A DNA stretch of 64,000 nt from Lota lota (GCA_026745465.1 JACYXH010000020.1:365001-429000); one strand, 5' to 3'. Shown: positions 32,766 to 45,412, counted from the first letter of the stretch. The notes: generated by a model not told the origin, from the sequence alone. Made by a program: numbers and translations.

Positions 32766-33244
32766 TGTTGTAGCAAATTAAATAACTGGTGACTGGCTGG
32801 AATAAAAGCTAAGACAAATGGATATCCGTAGTTTTATTTCATACGCTGCAGCATATCAAAATGATTTCAAAGGCAACTCCACGCAGAGCTGAGTTCTCGA
32901 GATGGCGCACTGAATAGAGGAGGGAAGCCCTTTGTGTAGAGTGGAGCAAACATCTCATATCTTGATGACGCCATTTATTACCTATAACGGATTCAATGCA
33001 CAGTTAAGGCAGGACACCTGGTCTGGGGAGAGGATATGCAGTGGAGAACACACATAATTGTGGAGAGGAGCTTGCTCAGGAGTTTCTCACATGAGAACAG
33101 AGCAGAATAACAGGTAGCTGCAGAGAGTGATAGTTGCAAAGACAGATAAGCCACTATAGTGTGCACATAACAACTTGAACATGTCAACTAGTTAGTTTAA
33201 GCGAGCTGACCTCTGAATAGGGCCTTGGGTCATTTTCCATCACA
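32766..33244 (-). mobile_element. diverged solo LTR of the same ERV family
   Basis: The 479-bp segment aligns along its length with the 555-bp ERV LTRs (start TGTTGTAGCAAATTA, end CATTTTCCATCACA) with many substitutions and deletions. No internal sequence follows. The flanks TCAG and ACAG could be an eroded 4-bp target duplication. The uninterrupted family X copy near 23711 resembles the empty site. Confidence 0.85.
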
Positions 33245-33289
33245 ACAGCCAATCACGTGGCTGTGAGCGAGAAGCAGCTGCTGCTTGAT

Positions 33290-33480
33290 GATTTCCATGC
33301 AATGGGGTTTCAATCCATGCAATACGATGTTTTTATTTTCTACATTGTGATTCCATTGTGCAATGTGACTTATTTATTTTCTACAGTGCAGTTTCATGCC
33401 ATGCAATACGATTTTTATTATTTTCTACAGTGGTTTCATTCTGTGCAATAAGATTCTTTTTTATTTATTTTTTATAACAC
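33290..33480 (+). repeat. diverged tandem repeat of about 45-55 bp
   Basis: Four units share CAATACGAT/GTGACTT..TTTATT..TTCTACA..GTTTCAT..TGCAAT. The array lies in family X sequence just left of the segmental duplication. Confidence 0.65.
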
Positions 33481-33525
33481 GACTCAAAAAGGTCTTGCGC
33501 TTGTGTATTTGTGTATTTGTGTGCT

Positions 33526-33960
33526 TTCGACTGAACAATCCGGACAACGTGGCCACCAACAGGAGCTTCAACGACCATCCTCAGTGAGTCACCCAACGTT
33601 TATTATTTCATGAGCTGGTTGGAAGTTGTTTGGTTGTTCGGCTGCTGGTTCCTTTTTTCTTTTCTTTTTTTACTTTCAATACACGGCTGCTGTTGCCTGC
33701 TGCTTGATGTTGACTTCTGAGCAATGTGGGTTCATCCTGTGCAATACAATTTTATTTCCTACAGTGCGGTTTCATTCCGATTCTTTCTTTTTATTTTCTA
33801 TTTTGTGCAGTGCTGTTTAATATAATTTGACTCTGGCGGTGACCCCTTTTGTAAGCCAGTCTCAGCTCAGACTGAGGGTACAGTAAATGCAACGGTTTTG
33901 GGAACTTTGCACCTGGTAGTTTGGAAGCTAGTTTGCTCCAACGCAACTGTTGGGAGCCTT
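33526..33960 (+). repeat. family X copy inside duplication copy 1
   Basis: Contains AATCCGGACAACGTGGCCAC, CTGGCGGTGACC and GAGGGTACAGTAAATGCAAC blocks shared with 23925-24060 and 32560-32660. The duplicate is at 41058-41480. Confidence 0.7.
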
Positions 33961-35004
33961 GCACCCATAGTTTGGAAGCTAGTTCTTTGCACCCGTAGTT
34001 TGGTTTGGTCTTTGCAATGTCACTGTTCGCAGCTTTACAACCGTAGTTGGTGGTTTTTTTCCCAGCGGAATTTTGCATATGATTTTAAATTTACATTGTC
34101 TGTCTTTTTAGAGTTCCGTTTGGCAACCCTAAACACCTTCACTGGCAAAAAATCTGATTTGTAGTACGACAAATTAAAATCTTTGACAAATTTTACATTT
34201 CAATATTTTATCATTTGCCTATTTCACCAAGAGTCCATTGGAAGATATGTACGAACATCAGCAATGAAGGCAAGTCAAGTTTATCACTTTCTATGGCAAT
34301 TTACTGAAGATGACTAGTTGCTCTCAAATGTGTTCATAGCAACCAACACTAATTGAATTGATTTGGGTCAGGTTCCCTGATTGTACCAGACCTATCTTCC
34401 TAGATGTGGCTCATGCTGCCTTTCATATTGGAGTTATTTCCAAGGATCTTAAGAATTCCAAATGAATAATGAACAGTGTACAAAAAGTGTTGCTTATTTT
34501 GTTCAGGGGCAGGGTTAGCCCCTAACCCTTTAATTTCACGAGCAGTGTTCTACAGTTTGTCAAATCCAGGACTGGTGCTGGGAGCTGCAGGTGGAGGGAA
34601 GGCCAGGAGCGGTATAGTTCTACAGATGTGGAAGGGTAAGACACTGGAATCCACATCTTGGAATGGTTAAATTGTTAAGAATGACACTAGCAGCAGCAAT
34701 TCCTCATACAAACCTAAACTCATACAGATGTTTGTTTTGATTGGCTGTTAAGAAAGCATTCCCAGCCACTAGGACGAGCGTCAGGATGTATATACCATGT
34801 GTGGGGTTGGGAGAGTAATGTAATAAAACTATTGTGGTGATTATCAAAACTGCACAGTATAGACCGAGGTACAAGTAAAATGCACTATTGACATCTCTGA
34901 GTGAGCTGTTGGATTGCTGGAAAAAATATTTATTTAAATCAACAGGGAGTAAAATGTCCAGTGTGCAAATGGAGCACATGTGTTTCAGAAGGACTGAGGC
35001 GACA

Positions 35005-35101
35005 CAGCTGGAGGTCCTTGCAGTGGAGGTCAGCTGGAGGTCCTTGCAGTGGAGGTCAGCTGGAGGTCCTTGCAGTGGAGGTCAGCTGGAGGTCCTTGCG
35101 G
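35005..35101 (+). repeat. 26-bp minisatellite, copy 1 (four units)
   Basis: Units of CAGCTGGAGGTCCTTGCAGT plus GGAGGT. Copy 2 (42547-42613) has three units, one shortened. Confidence 0.9.
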
Positions 35102-35905
35102 GTGCAGCTTGTTAAGACCAAGCAGCTCCTCATCCAGGAAAGGTGAACTGAACCGATTTAAAGGTAAATCTGATCATCTAGGTCTGCATTTAGGAACTGG
35201 TAGTATTTTGCAACTAGATAATTAACCTAATTTATTGGGTTGTATCACTTGGAACTTAGTGAGTGCACTAGAGTAGCTGGGTTTATCAGCAAATGGTAGC
35301 TGGGTTTTTGGTCCACCAGAATAGGAGTCACTGGTGCTGAAGATCTCTGCTCAGGTGACGACCACCCCGCCCCCTTATTTATCCAGAGAAGGTACATAAA
35401 TGTACAGCTGATCGGTTTAACGTTTTGAAACAGATCAGCCGTTAAGTTGCTACGGTGGTCCACTCCCAGCAGAGATGCCGTATCACCAGGGTCATAATGG
35501 TGCAAGCGGTCAAACCAACTGCTTCTTAAAGACGTGTATTAAAATCACCAAGCGGCTTGATGACTAAATGGTTCTTTAAACTCAGGACCGTGGCCCGGAG
35601 CAGAGGATGGACCTGCAGTACAGCGCCCTAAAGACCCCATGTGGACCCAGGTAACATGCTTACAATCTTAATGTGATTTTACTTTGAATATTCAACATGC
35701 TACGTTTTGGTGAGAGCTTCGATAAATAGTTACTTTATTCTATATGGACCAAATGGCAAGGTAGCATGGTGCTGCATTTAGGAGTCTTTTAATGCATGTC
35801 ACATTTTGGGATCAAAAGGGCTTCTAAATCGGCCAGCACAATGTGAAACTGACTTTACTTTTTTTAATCATTTCACAGTACAATGACGATGACGATGACA
35901 GTTGA

Positions 35906-36025
35906 TCTACTCCAGTGTCCTATTCCCCATTCACCCTGAGGATCCCTGGCTACACCTACACACCAATCTACACCCAACATAACCACGCAGGGCTCATCAA
36001 CTCTGCCTACTACACACCGTACTGA
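35906..36025 (+). other. short Tyr/Pro-rich open frame, copy 1 (unproven)
   Basis: Forty codons run from after a TGA to a TGA, with GYTYTPIYTQHNH and NSAYYTPY, which look protein-like. It is preceded by acceptor-like CAG sites. The upstream ATG frame at 35607 with a GT donor at 35651 does not join to it in phase at any of the three obvious acceptors. No family was recognised. The counterpart is 43425-43544. Confidence 0.25.
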
Positions 36026-36224
36026 TATCACTTTACTGTTAACTTTTAAAACAAACTACATTATGTCACACCAGGTTTTGGGGAAAGTGTTTAGCTCAAT
36101 CTTTTGATTTGTCCATTTTATTTCTTTACACTGTATCTGTGATCCCAGCTATTATATTTCTAACACCCTTAGCTGGGAACCCTCTTAAGGGAGCGACTAA
36201 AGGGACATGGCTGGAAGCAAACCT

Positions 36225-36610
36225 GAGCCCTGATCTTAACCTTCTTTCTGACCCTAAGGCCTGAATTTAGCCACAAATAAAATAAGACCTAAATTAGGTT
36301 ATCTAACCTAATACCTAAACTTAGCCATCTAACCCAAACATCATAAAGGCCTGAACTTAACCTAGTACCTAAACTCACTTACCTAAACTTAACCTATTAC
36401 CTAAACTTAACCATCAAACCTATACTTCTCTAAAATGCGTAAACTCTTACCTAATACCTAAACTTAACAATCTTTAATACAATAACTAATGCCTAAACCA
36501 AACAGGGCCTAAATTTAACCATAATTAACCGTATACCCAAACACCCCTAAAATGTCCTATTTCAAACTTTATACCAAATGAACATCCTTAATCTTAAACC
36601 CAAACTAGAT
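36225..36610. repeat. degenerate (ACCTAAACTTA)n repeat, copy 1
   Basis: About 385 nt of imperfect CCTAAACTTAAC, ACCTAATACC and AACCATC units on the plus strand. The mate is at 43742-44120. Confidence 0.8.
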
Positions 36611-37230
36611 TAATTTAGCACTAAACCAGACATGTACCTTGGTCGCTCCACTTTGTTTTGTTTAAAGGTTTCTCTTTTCCCCCATCAGGCTTTATGAGTT
36701 TTAATCATTGAGGGCTTGACGTGCATGATTAAACATTTGAACACTTGTCATAAATAAACATACTTTATATTTACCCGTTTTGTTTTCAGTTTTTGTCTGC
36801 TATTTAATGTGGAATTGGGACAACTGCGCTGTTTCAGCATCCTCACATGTGGTGACTATGATCTGATGATAACAATAGCAGGACTTTGTAGCCCATAACC
36901 ACAAGGCCGACTGATATGTGACTGTATGCCAGGGTCATTTGTAAAAGTGAGTTTTTGACTTTAATAAAGTCCATTGTTATTAATGTACTTAATTTCCTGT
37001 TACAAAAATAACCATCACCCTTGAAGTCTGCATGACGTCTGCAAAGACTAGGAACACGTTTATATTTGTTTCTAGTTATTAAAACTGGTCTATGCATACA
37101 AACAACACGACAAAGTCGTTATTGGAGGAAATGGCATGATTCAGTCCTTTTCATCTGATGCATCCATAATGATCAACTGTACGCCACACCAATCAAGACG
37201 CAGGGAAGGGAGACCACTGAAGGGTACCCT

Positions 37231-37405
37231 TCTACTGGTGGAATCGAATAAAAGGGGATGCTGGTTCTACTGGTGGAATCGAATAAAAGGGGATGCTGGT
37301 TCTACTGGTGGAATCGAATAAAAGGGGATGCTGGTTCTACTGGTGGAATCGAATAAAAGGGGATGCTGGTTCTACTGGGCAAATCTAATAAAAGTGGATG
37401 CTGCT
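37231..37405 (+). repeat. 35-bp minisatellite, copy 1 (about 5 units)
   Basis: The unit is GGTGGAATCGAATAAAAGGG plus GATGCTGGTTCTACT. The last unit is diverged. Confidence 0.93.
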
Positions 37406-37765
37406 GAGGCTATTGGTTACCATCTTCATCGGGATTCACTATCCCTGTCCGGTAGAGTTTCGTCGCAAGAGCTCAATTTATTGGGGTGGCCATCTCCTGG
37501 TGGGCTGTGGAAGCTTCTTGTGTGTATGGGGCTCCCCCGACCACCAGATCTGGAGTCTTCGTCTGAACGCCTGGCCTCTGTTTGAGGTGCTTCCTACTTG
37601 AGATAATTCTTTGAAGCTTTGGCGTTGCGTGGTTTGGGGATGGGCTGATGAGGCTCTGGGCTGGCGGCTGTCCGTGGAGTTTAGGGGGAAGTGTGTGCAA
37701 AAAGAGAAACCGGTGAGAACTGTTGAGGTATTCACGGTGTATCTGTGGATACCTATTGTTATTCT

Positions 37766-38640
37766 AGGGATTGGGTATTATTATATTGGATTGGTAACAG
37801 TTATAGCTCAGCCACTGATTGCACAAATGTTGTGAAATTTGTCGACATATGTAGCCCCGGTAAGCAGCTCTACAAAAGGTTTTGTTCCGAAATTCCCATA
37901 GGGGGCGCTATAATTCGCGGTCAAAGTTTAAACGATCGGCATTTACGCCCCAATGCATATACAATTCAGAAACTGGGTGTACATGCCTTATTTTGCATGC
38001 TGACCATTTTTGCCTTGGACCCATAATGTCAGGATAGATTTAGCTGTACAGTGAACATTTTGGAAAACTTCCAAAATGTTCTTCAGAACCATAGCTTTAA
38101 ATGAAAAACAGTTTTGATATAGTCTATGGACTTGCCTGATTAAGGCAACAAGGAATGGTTTTGATTGTTTAAAAAAAATGGCAGACTTATGGCAAATTCG
38201 ATATATGCTAATTAGCTAACATTATTATACTGTGGGTGGGTGGGTTATGGGAGTTAAAGAAAAACAGCGCTGAAGAACAAAGACAGAGGCATAGGTGAGT
38301 GTAGGAGTAACGACTACACCCGTGATTAGCTTGAGAAGGGCGGCCACTGGGATAGGCGCTGCGTGGGCTGTGAATACCTCAGGGACTGCTTGTTTTTGTT
38401 TGCAATGCAAAACGTTTGGCTCTCGACAAAAATACACAAATGTTACCCTCATAGGATGGCCCAAACCAAAAGGAAATGGCACCAAAAAGCAAACCATTAA
38501 GACAGCCCGACCAAAGGGGGGCGATGCAGCCAAAATGGAAGGCGTTTTGGGGGTTCAAATGCATTTCTAAAAACTTTGAAAGTACGTTTTTTTGTTTGAA
38601 ATATATTTATTTTTGATTGGAATGCTAAACTTTATGATCT
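37766..38640 (+). repeat. family Z copy in duplication copy 1
   Basis: Shares GGATTGGTAACA, GAAGAACAAAGACAGAGGCA, TGAATACCTCAGGGACTG and GACCAAAGGGGGG blocks with 20640-21075 and, on the other strand, 15300-15655. Confidence 0.75.
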
Positions 38641-39231
38641 CGATTATGATCTGTTTAAACTTTAAAAGCTCATTTTTGCTTTCTGAATAATTGTTTTAGT
38701 TTGCAAGAAGTTATGGACTCCATAATTCACGAATGAAACAATTGTTTTTGTGGTTTCTTTGTATCTGCATATTTTTGTACATATACAATAATGTGTAGCC
38801 TGACAATACAGCAGGATTCAATCTAGTTATGAGTTACTATAATTCAACAAGTAGGCCTAATGCTGTGAATGGCGAGCTTAAATGGGCCACATTACTCAGG
38901 GATGCGACGAAAACAATTTTGTTGCATCCCTGAATTGATTATCAATGCATGCAATACATTTAGTAAGTATTTTACATTTATGCTATGGACCCGCTTTGCT
39001 GCCACCTTGAGGATAAAGAGGGAATAGCCCAAGAGAGTGTAGCCCTATGTGATGGCAGTACCGGGGCGTCCTAAAACATAGGTTGCTCCTTTTGAGTGTG
39101 CAAAGCATTAGCTGACTGGTCTGCGTAATAGATCTCTGGACAGGCCACATACTTTGCTGTAGCCTTTTGGCACGTGTACGTGAGTATAATTATTTATGTT
39201 TTAGTTTAAATGGAAAAATAGAAGAATAGCA

Positions 39232-39232
<1 letters not shown>

Positions 39233-39307
<75 letters not shown>
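39233..39307. repeat. (GT)n microsatellite, copy 1
   Basis: A pure GT tract of about 75 nt in copy 1; the copy 2 mate (46883-46957) is of similar length. Confidence 0.95.
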
Positions 39308-39308
<1 letters not shown>

Positions 39309-40282
39309 ATTGTATATATATTTTCACAACACACATTTAAGTTAATATAAGTTACTCTACATCATCTCTATTTATTAATGATGTAAGTATTAGTTAAGAG
39401 GAGCCGCCCACCACCATTGAGCTCCTGCTGCGCCAGAGAGATTCCTTTTCACTGTGGTGAAGAGGGGTTTCTATCGCTCAGTTATGAGCAGGCGCCCTAT
39501 AGGCAAACGTGAACCAGATATGGTGCAGCATTATTAACCACCACAAGGTGGAACTAAAGTAAACTTTATACTGCTTTCACTTTTTTAAAGCTTGCCTTTG
39601 AGTGTGGTAACCTGATAATATGAATAATACACAACACCCAAACAAGCTATCCTTAAATGGCCATTCCATTTAGCTTGCTGCTCTTTGAACTGTGAAAAAA
39701 TAAATAAACAAAGGTTTATTTCTTTCTGTGCATAACAGCCTCCAACAGTCCTTTCAGATTTGACATTGTCTCTCTATATATAGCTTGACATTTTTGGCCA
39801 GAAGATGCCATTAAATATCCAACTACAATTATATTGTGCTGAGGAAATGCAGGGCAGATCACATATTTTTATGGAAAATCATGTAGGTGACCGAGTGACC
39901 TGCAGTGACACATATTTCAATTTGAAAGGGTCATCTTCTTGAATAAAAGCACTGGACATGGTCTGCGGAATACAGACTCGCTCTTCCTCTTTTGATATTC
40001 TGGTCAAGGTCACCTTGACTTCAAATTAAAAGCAATGCAGGTGGCAGGTATTTCTTTGCGCTCCTCTTATCATGTATCTGACTTGGGTTCTTCCTGTACT
40101 GGTGGCTACATGGAAAAAGACAAGATGTACTTTATGAATCCAAGATGGGACACGAAGTTGTTACAGCAGGAGTACAAGATAGGATGGAATGAAAAAATAT
40201 AAAATAAATTGTATTGAAGACTTTATCTTTAAGCAGTTAGCTTATTTGAGGAATGGTATGCACTCTCATGCTTCTTGCACTT

Positions 40283-40360
40283 TTTGGGTTGTATCTGCAT
40301 TGTTGAATGCACTGCAATGCTTTGGACAAAAGCATCAGCTAAATAAATGATGTAATGTAT
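40283..40360 (+). repeat. LINE2-like SINE tail, copy 1
   Basis: TTTGGACAAAAGCATCAGCT followed by AAATAAATGATGTAATGTA resembles the 3' tail of teleost V-SINE/L2-type repeats. No tRNA-like head was found. The mate is at 47925-48003. Confidence 0.55.
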
Positions 40361-40610
40361 GTTTCAGATGGACTATGATTGGACAGAAACTCAGGCACAA
40401 AGTACATAATTCAGTCAAGAGATATTCTTACATTTATAAAATGACATATGCCGTGAACATCTGGATTACTTGAAATTGGCAGGAGCAATTTAGAACCATT
40501 TATCAATTATACTGTCAGAAATACATTCATAATGCTGAACAACTACTTTGCATTTCAATACTTGATGATTTACGACTATACAACAACAAAAACAGCATAA
40601 ATCAATGTAT

Positions 40611-40611
<1 letters not shown>

Positions 40612-40652
<41 letters not shown>

Positions 40653-40657
40653 GTGTG
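40612..40657. repeat. (GT)n microsatellite near the end of copy 1
   Basis: A GT tract with CGTG interruptions. The mate at 48257-48312 is longer. Confidence 0.9.
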
Positions 40658-40777
40658 CGTGTTTGGACATACACACAGGCCGTGCGTGTGCATAGTTACT
40701 CTTCGCTGCTAGGTAATGAGACGTGATATTAGCGATGGTCCATCTTATCCACCCGCTTCCCATGCCCCTCCCTCTTC

Positions 40778-40797
40778 CCTCATGAATATTCATGAGG
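40778..40797. other. 20-bp perfect palindrome, copy 1
   Basis: CCTCATGAATATTCATGAGG is its own reverse complement. It is preserved at 48431-48450. Its ATGAATATTCAT core resembles a dimeric POU-type site. Confidence 0.7.
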
Positions 40798-42546
40798 CCT
40801 TTCATGTTAGGAGGGTTTGTTTGTGTGCACGCACCGCAACAGAATTAGGATTCCTTCTCCGGGGATCTTAAGTCAAGTGTATCTGTCAGCTTTAGAAACA
40901 GGTTCTACTTTAGAGAAAGATAACAGCAAATGTTTTGCTGCTGCTTTTTGTTTCCCTCTGAAAAATCATCCATTGTGCATTAGTGGTTCATCGGTAATCT
41001 CACGCAACACATCTCCCACCCGGTCTCAGGTCGCAGGTATTTGTGTATTTGTGTGCTTTCGACTGAACAATCCGGACAACGTGGCCACCAACAGGAGCTT
41101 CAACGACCATCCTCAGTGAGTCACCCAACGTTTATTATTTCATGAGCTGGTTGGAAGTTGTTTGGTTGTTCGGCTGCTGGTTCCTTTTTTCTTTTCTTTT
41201 TTTACTTTCAATACACGGCTGCTGTTGCCTGCTGCTTGATGTTGACTTCTGAGCAATGTGGGTTCATCCTGTGCAATACAATTTTATTTCCTACAGTGCG
41301 GTTTCATTCCGATTCTTTCTTTTTATTTTCTATTTTGTGCAGTGCTGTTTAATATAATTTGACTCTGGCGGTGACCCCTTTTGTAAGCCAGTCTCAGCTC
41401 AGACTGAGGGTACAGTAAATGCAACGGTTTTGGGAACTTTGCACCTGGTAGTTTGGAAGCTAGTTTGCTCCAACGCAACTGTTGGGAGCTTTGCACTCAT
41501 AGCTTGGAAGCTAGTTCTTTGCACCCGTAGTTTGGTTTGGTCTTTGCAATGTCACTGTTCGCAGCTTTACAACCATAGTTGGTGTTTTTTCCCAGCGGAA
41601 TTTTGCATATGATTTTAAATGTACATTGTCTGTCTTTTTAGTGTTCAGTTTGGCAACGCTAAACACCTTCACTGGCAAAAATCTGATTTGTAGTACGACA
41701 AATTTAAATCTTTGACAAATTTTACATTTCAATATTTTATCATTTGCCTATTTCACCAAGAGTCCATTGGAAGATATGTACGAACATCAGCAATGAAGGC
41801 AAGTCAAGTTTATCACTTTCTATGGCAATTTACTGAAGATGACTAGTTGCTCTCAAATGTGTTCATAGCAACCAACACTAATTGAATTGATTTGGGTCAG
41901 GTTCCCTGATTGTACCAGACCTATCTTGCTAGATGTGGCTCATGCTGCCTTTCATATTGGAGTTATTTCCAAGGATCTTAAGAATTCCAAATGAATAATG
42001 AACAGTGTACAAAAAGTGTTGCTTATTTTGTTCAGGGGCAGGGTTAGCCCCTAACCCTTTAATTTCACGAGCAGTGTTCTAGAGTTTGTCAAATCCAGGA
42101 CTGGTGCTGGGAGCTGCAGGTGGAGGGAAGGCCAGGAGCGGTACAGTTCTACAGATGTGGAAGGGTAAGACACTGGAATCCACATCTTGGAATGGTTAAA
42201 TTGTTAAGAATGACACTAGCAGCAGCAACTCCTCATACAAACCTAAATTCATACAGATGTGTTTGTTTTGATTGGCTGTTAAGAAAGCATTCCCAGCCAC
42301 TAGGACGAGCGTCAGGATGTATATACCATGTGTGGCTGGCTTTTGGGGTTGGGAGAGTAATGTAATAAAACTATTGTGGTGATTATCAAAACTGCACAGT
42401 ATAGACCGAGGTACAAGTAAAATGCACTATTGACATCTCTGAGTGAGCTGTTGGATTGCTGGAAAAAATATTTATTTAAATCAACAGGGAGTAAAATGTC
42501 CAGTGTGCAAATGGAGCACATGTGTTTCAGAAGGACTGAGGCGACA

Positions 42547-42613
42547 CAGCTGGAGGTCCTTGCAGTGGAGGTCAGCTGGAGGTCCTTGCAGTGGTCAGCT
42601 GGAGGTCCTTGCG
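42547..42613 (+). repeat. 26-bp minisatellite, copy 2 (three units)
   Basis: Same unit as 35005-35101. The length change shifts every reading frame across it, which argues against coding. Confidence 0.9.
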
Positions 42614-43424
42614 GGTGCAGCTTGTTAAGACCAAGCAGCTCCTCATCCAGGAAAGGTGAACTGAACCGATTTAAAGGTAAATCTGATCATCTAGGTCTGC
42701 ATTTAGGAACTGGTAGTATTTTGCAACTAGATAATTAACCTAATTTATTGGGTTTTATCACTTGGAACTTAGTGAGTGCACTAGAGTAGCTGGGTTTATC
42801 AGCAAATGGTAGCTGGGTTTTTGGTCCACCAGAATAGGAGTCACTGGTGCTGAAGATCTCTGCTCAGGTGACGACCACCCCGCCCCCTTATTTATCCAGA
42901 GAAGGTACATAAATGTACAGCTGATCGGTTTAAAGTTTTGAAACAGATCAGCCGTTAAGTTGCTACGGTGGTCCACTCCCAGCAGAGATACCGTATCACC
43001 AGGGTCATAATGGTGCAAGCGGTCAAACCAACTGCTTCTTAAAGACGTGTATTAAAATCACCAAGCGGCTTGATGACTAAATGGTTCTTTAAACTCAGGA
43101 CCGCGGCCCGGAGCAGAGGATGGACCTGCAGTACAGCGCCCTAAAGACCCCATGTGGACCCAGGTAACATGCTTAACTTAAAATCTTAATGTGATTTTAC
43201 TTTGAATATTCAACACGGTAAGTTTTGGTGAGAGCTTCGATAAATAGTTACTTTATTCTATATGGACCAAATGGCAAGGTAGCATGGTGCTGCATTTTAG
43301 GAGTCTTTTAATGCATGTCACATTTTGGGATCAAAAGGTCTTCTAAATCGGCCAGCACAATGTGAAACTGACTTTAGTTTTTTTTTATCATTTCACTTCA
43401 CAGTACGATGATGATGACAGTTGA

Positions 43425-43544
43425 TCTACTCCAGTGTCCTATTCCCCATCCACCCTGAGGATCCCTGGCTACACCTACACACCAATCTACACCCAACATA
43501 ACCACGCAGGGCTCATCAACTCTGCCTACTACACACCGTACTGA
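43425..43544 (+). other. short Tyr/Pro-rich open frame, copy 2 (unproven)
   Basis: Counterpart of 35906-36025. The one difference in the frame, C for T in CCATCCACC, changes Phe to Ser. Confidence 0.25.
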
Positions 43545-43741
43545 TATCACTTTACTGTTAACTTTTAAAACAAACTACATTATGTCACACCAGGTTTTGG
43601 GGAAAGTGTTTAGCTCAATCTTTTGATTTGTCCATTTTATTTCTTTACACTGTATCTGTGATCCCAGCTAGTATATTTCTAACACCCATAGCTGGGAACC
43701 CTTTTAAGGGAGTGACTAAAGGGACATGGCTGGAAGCAAAC

Positions 43742-44120
43742 CTGAGCCCTGACCCTGACCTTCTTTCTGACCCTAAGGCCTGAATTTAGCCACAAATAAA
43801 ATAAGACTTAAATTAGCTTATCTAACCTAATACCTAAACTTAGCCATCTAACCCAAACATCATAAAGGCCTGAACTTAACCTAGTACCTAAACTTAACCT
43901 ATTACCTAAACTTAACCATCAAACCTAAACTTCTCTAAAATGCGTAAACTCTTACCTAATACCTAAACTTAACAATCTTTAATACAATAACTAATGCCTA
44001 AACCAAACAGGGCCTAAATGTAACCATAACTAACCGTATACCCAAACACCCCTAAAATGTCCTATTTCAAACTTTATACCAAATGAACATCCTTAATCTT
44101 AAACCCAAACTAGAGTAATT
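43742..44120. repeat. degenerate (ACCTAAACTTA)n repeat, copy 2
   Basis: Same array as 36225-36610 with one internal block deleted (CTCACTTACCTAAA region). Confidence 0.8.
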
Positions 44121-44734
44121 TAGCACTAAACCAGACATGTCCCTTGGTCGCTCCACTTATTTTTTTTAAAGGTTTCTCTTTTCCCCATCAGGCTTTGAGT
44201 TTTAATCATTGAGGGCTTGACGTGCATGATTAAACATTTGAACACTTGTCATAAATAAGCATACTTTATATTTACCCATTTTGTTTTCAGTTTTTGTCTG
44301 CTATTTAATGTGGAATTGGGACAACTGTGCTGTTTCAGCATCCTCACATGTGGTGACTATGATCTGATGATAACAATAGCAGGACTTTGTAGCCCATAAC
44401 CACAAGGCCGACTGATATGTGAATGTATGCCAGGGTCATTTGAAAAAGGGAGTTTTTGATCAACTTTAATAAAGTCCATTGTTATTAATGTACTTAATTT
44501 CCTGTTACAAAAATAACCATCACCCTGAAGTCTGCACGACATCTGCAAAGACTAGGAACACGTTTATATTTGTTTCCAGTTATTAAAACTGGTCTATGCA
44601 TACAAACAACACGACAAAGTCGTTATTGGAGGAAATGGCATGATTCAGTCCTTTTCATCTGATGCATCCATAATGATCAACTGTACGCCACACCAATCAA
44701 GACGCAGGGAAGGGAGACCACTGAAGGGTACCCT

Positions 44735-45046
44735 TCTACTGGGCGAATCGAATAAAAGGGGATGCTGGTTCTACTGGTGGAATCGAATAAAAGGGGATGC
44801 TGGTTCTACTGGTGGAATCGAATAAAAGGGGATGCTGGTTCTACTGGTGGAATCGAATAAAAGGGGATGCTGGTTCTACTGGTGGAATCGAATAAAAGGG
44901 GATGCTGGTTCTACTGGTGGAATCGAATAAAAGGGGATGCTGGTTCTACTGGTGGAATCGAATAAAAGGGGATGCTGGTTCTACTGGGCAAATCGAATAA
45001 AAGGGGATGCTGGTTCTACTGGGCAAATCTAATAAAAGTGGATGCT
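44735..45046 (+). repeat. 35-bp minisatellite, copy 2 (about 9 units)
   Basis: Same unit as 37231-37405 with about four more copies, including GGGCAAATCG variants at the right side. Confidence 0.93.
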
Positions 45047-45412
45047 GCTGAGGCTATTGGTTACCATCTTCATCGGGATTCACTATCCCTGTCCGGTAGA
45101 GTTTCGTCGCAAGAGCTCAATTTATTGGGGTGGCCATCTCCTGGTGTGCTATGGGAGCTTCTTGTGTGTATGGGGCTCCCCCGACCACCAGATCTGTAGT
45201 CTTCGTCTGAACGCCTGGCCTCTGTTTGAGGAGCTTCCTACTTGAGATAATTCTTTGAAGCTTTGGCGTTGCGTGGTTTGGGGATGGGCTGATGAGGCTC
45301 TGGGCTGGCGGCTGTCCGTGGAGTTTAGCGGGAAGTGTGTGCAAAAAGAGAAACCGGTGAGAACTGTTGATGAGGTATTCACGGTGTATCTGTGGATACC
45401 TATTGTTATTCT

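Larger units (their letters stand above)
33505..41036. repeat. segmental tandem duplication, copy 1 (7.53 kb)
   Basis: This segment is repeated almost base for base at 41037-48691. The join shows a 3-bp GTA shared by left flank, junction and right flank. It contains family X and family Z sequence, three minisatellites, two GT tracts and a SINE tail. No supportable protein gene was found. Confidence 0.95.

Noticed and set aside
34704-34979. Minus-strand membrane-protein-like frame in duplication copy 1
   Set aside because: The duplicate carries an 11-bp insertion (TGGCTGGCTTT-type, near 42335) that breaks the frame, and no homology was recognised.
38225-38570. Overlapping 90-100-codon frames in both duplicate copies
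   Set aside because: They lie in repeat family Z, which is present elsewhere in rearranged form, so they are chance frames in a repeat.
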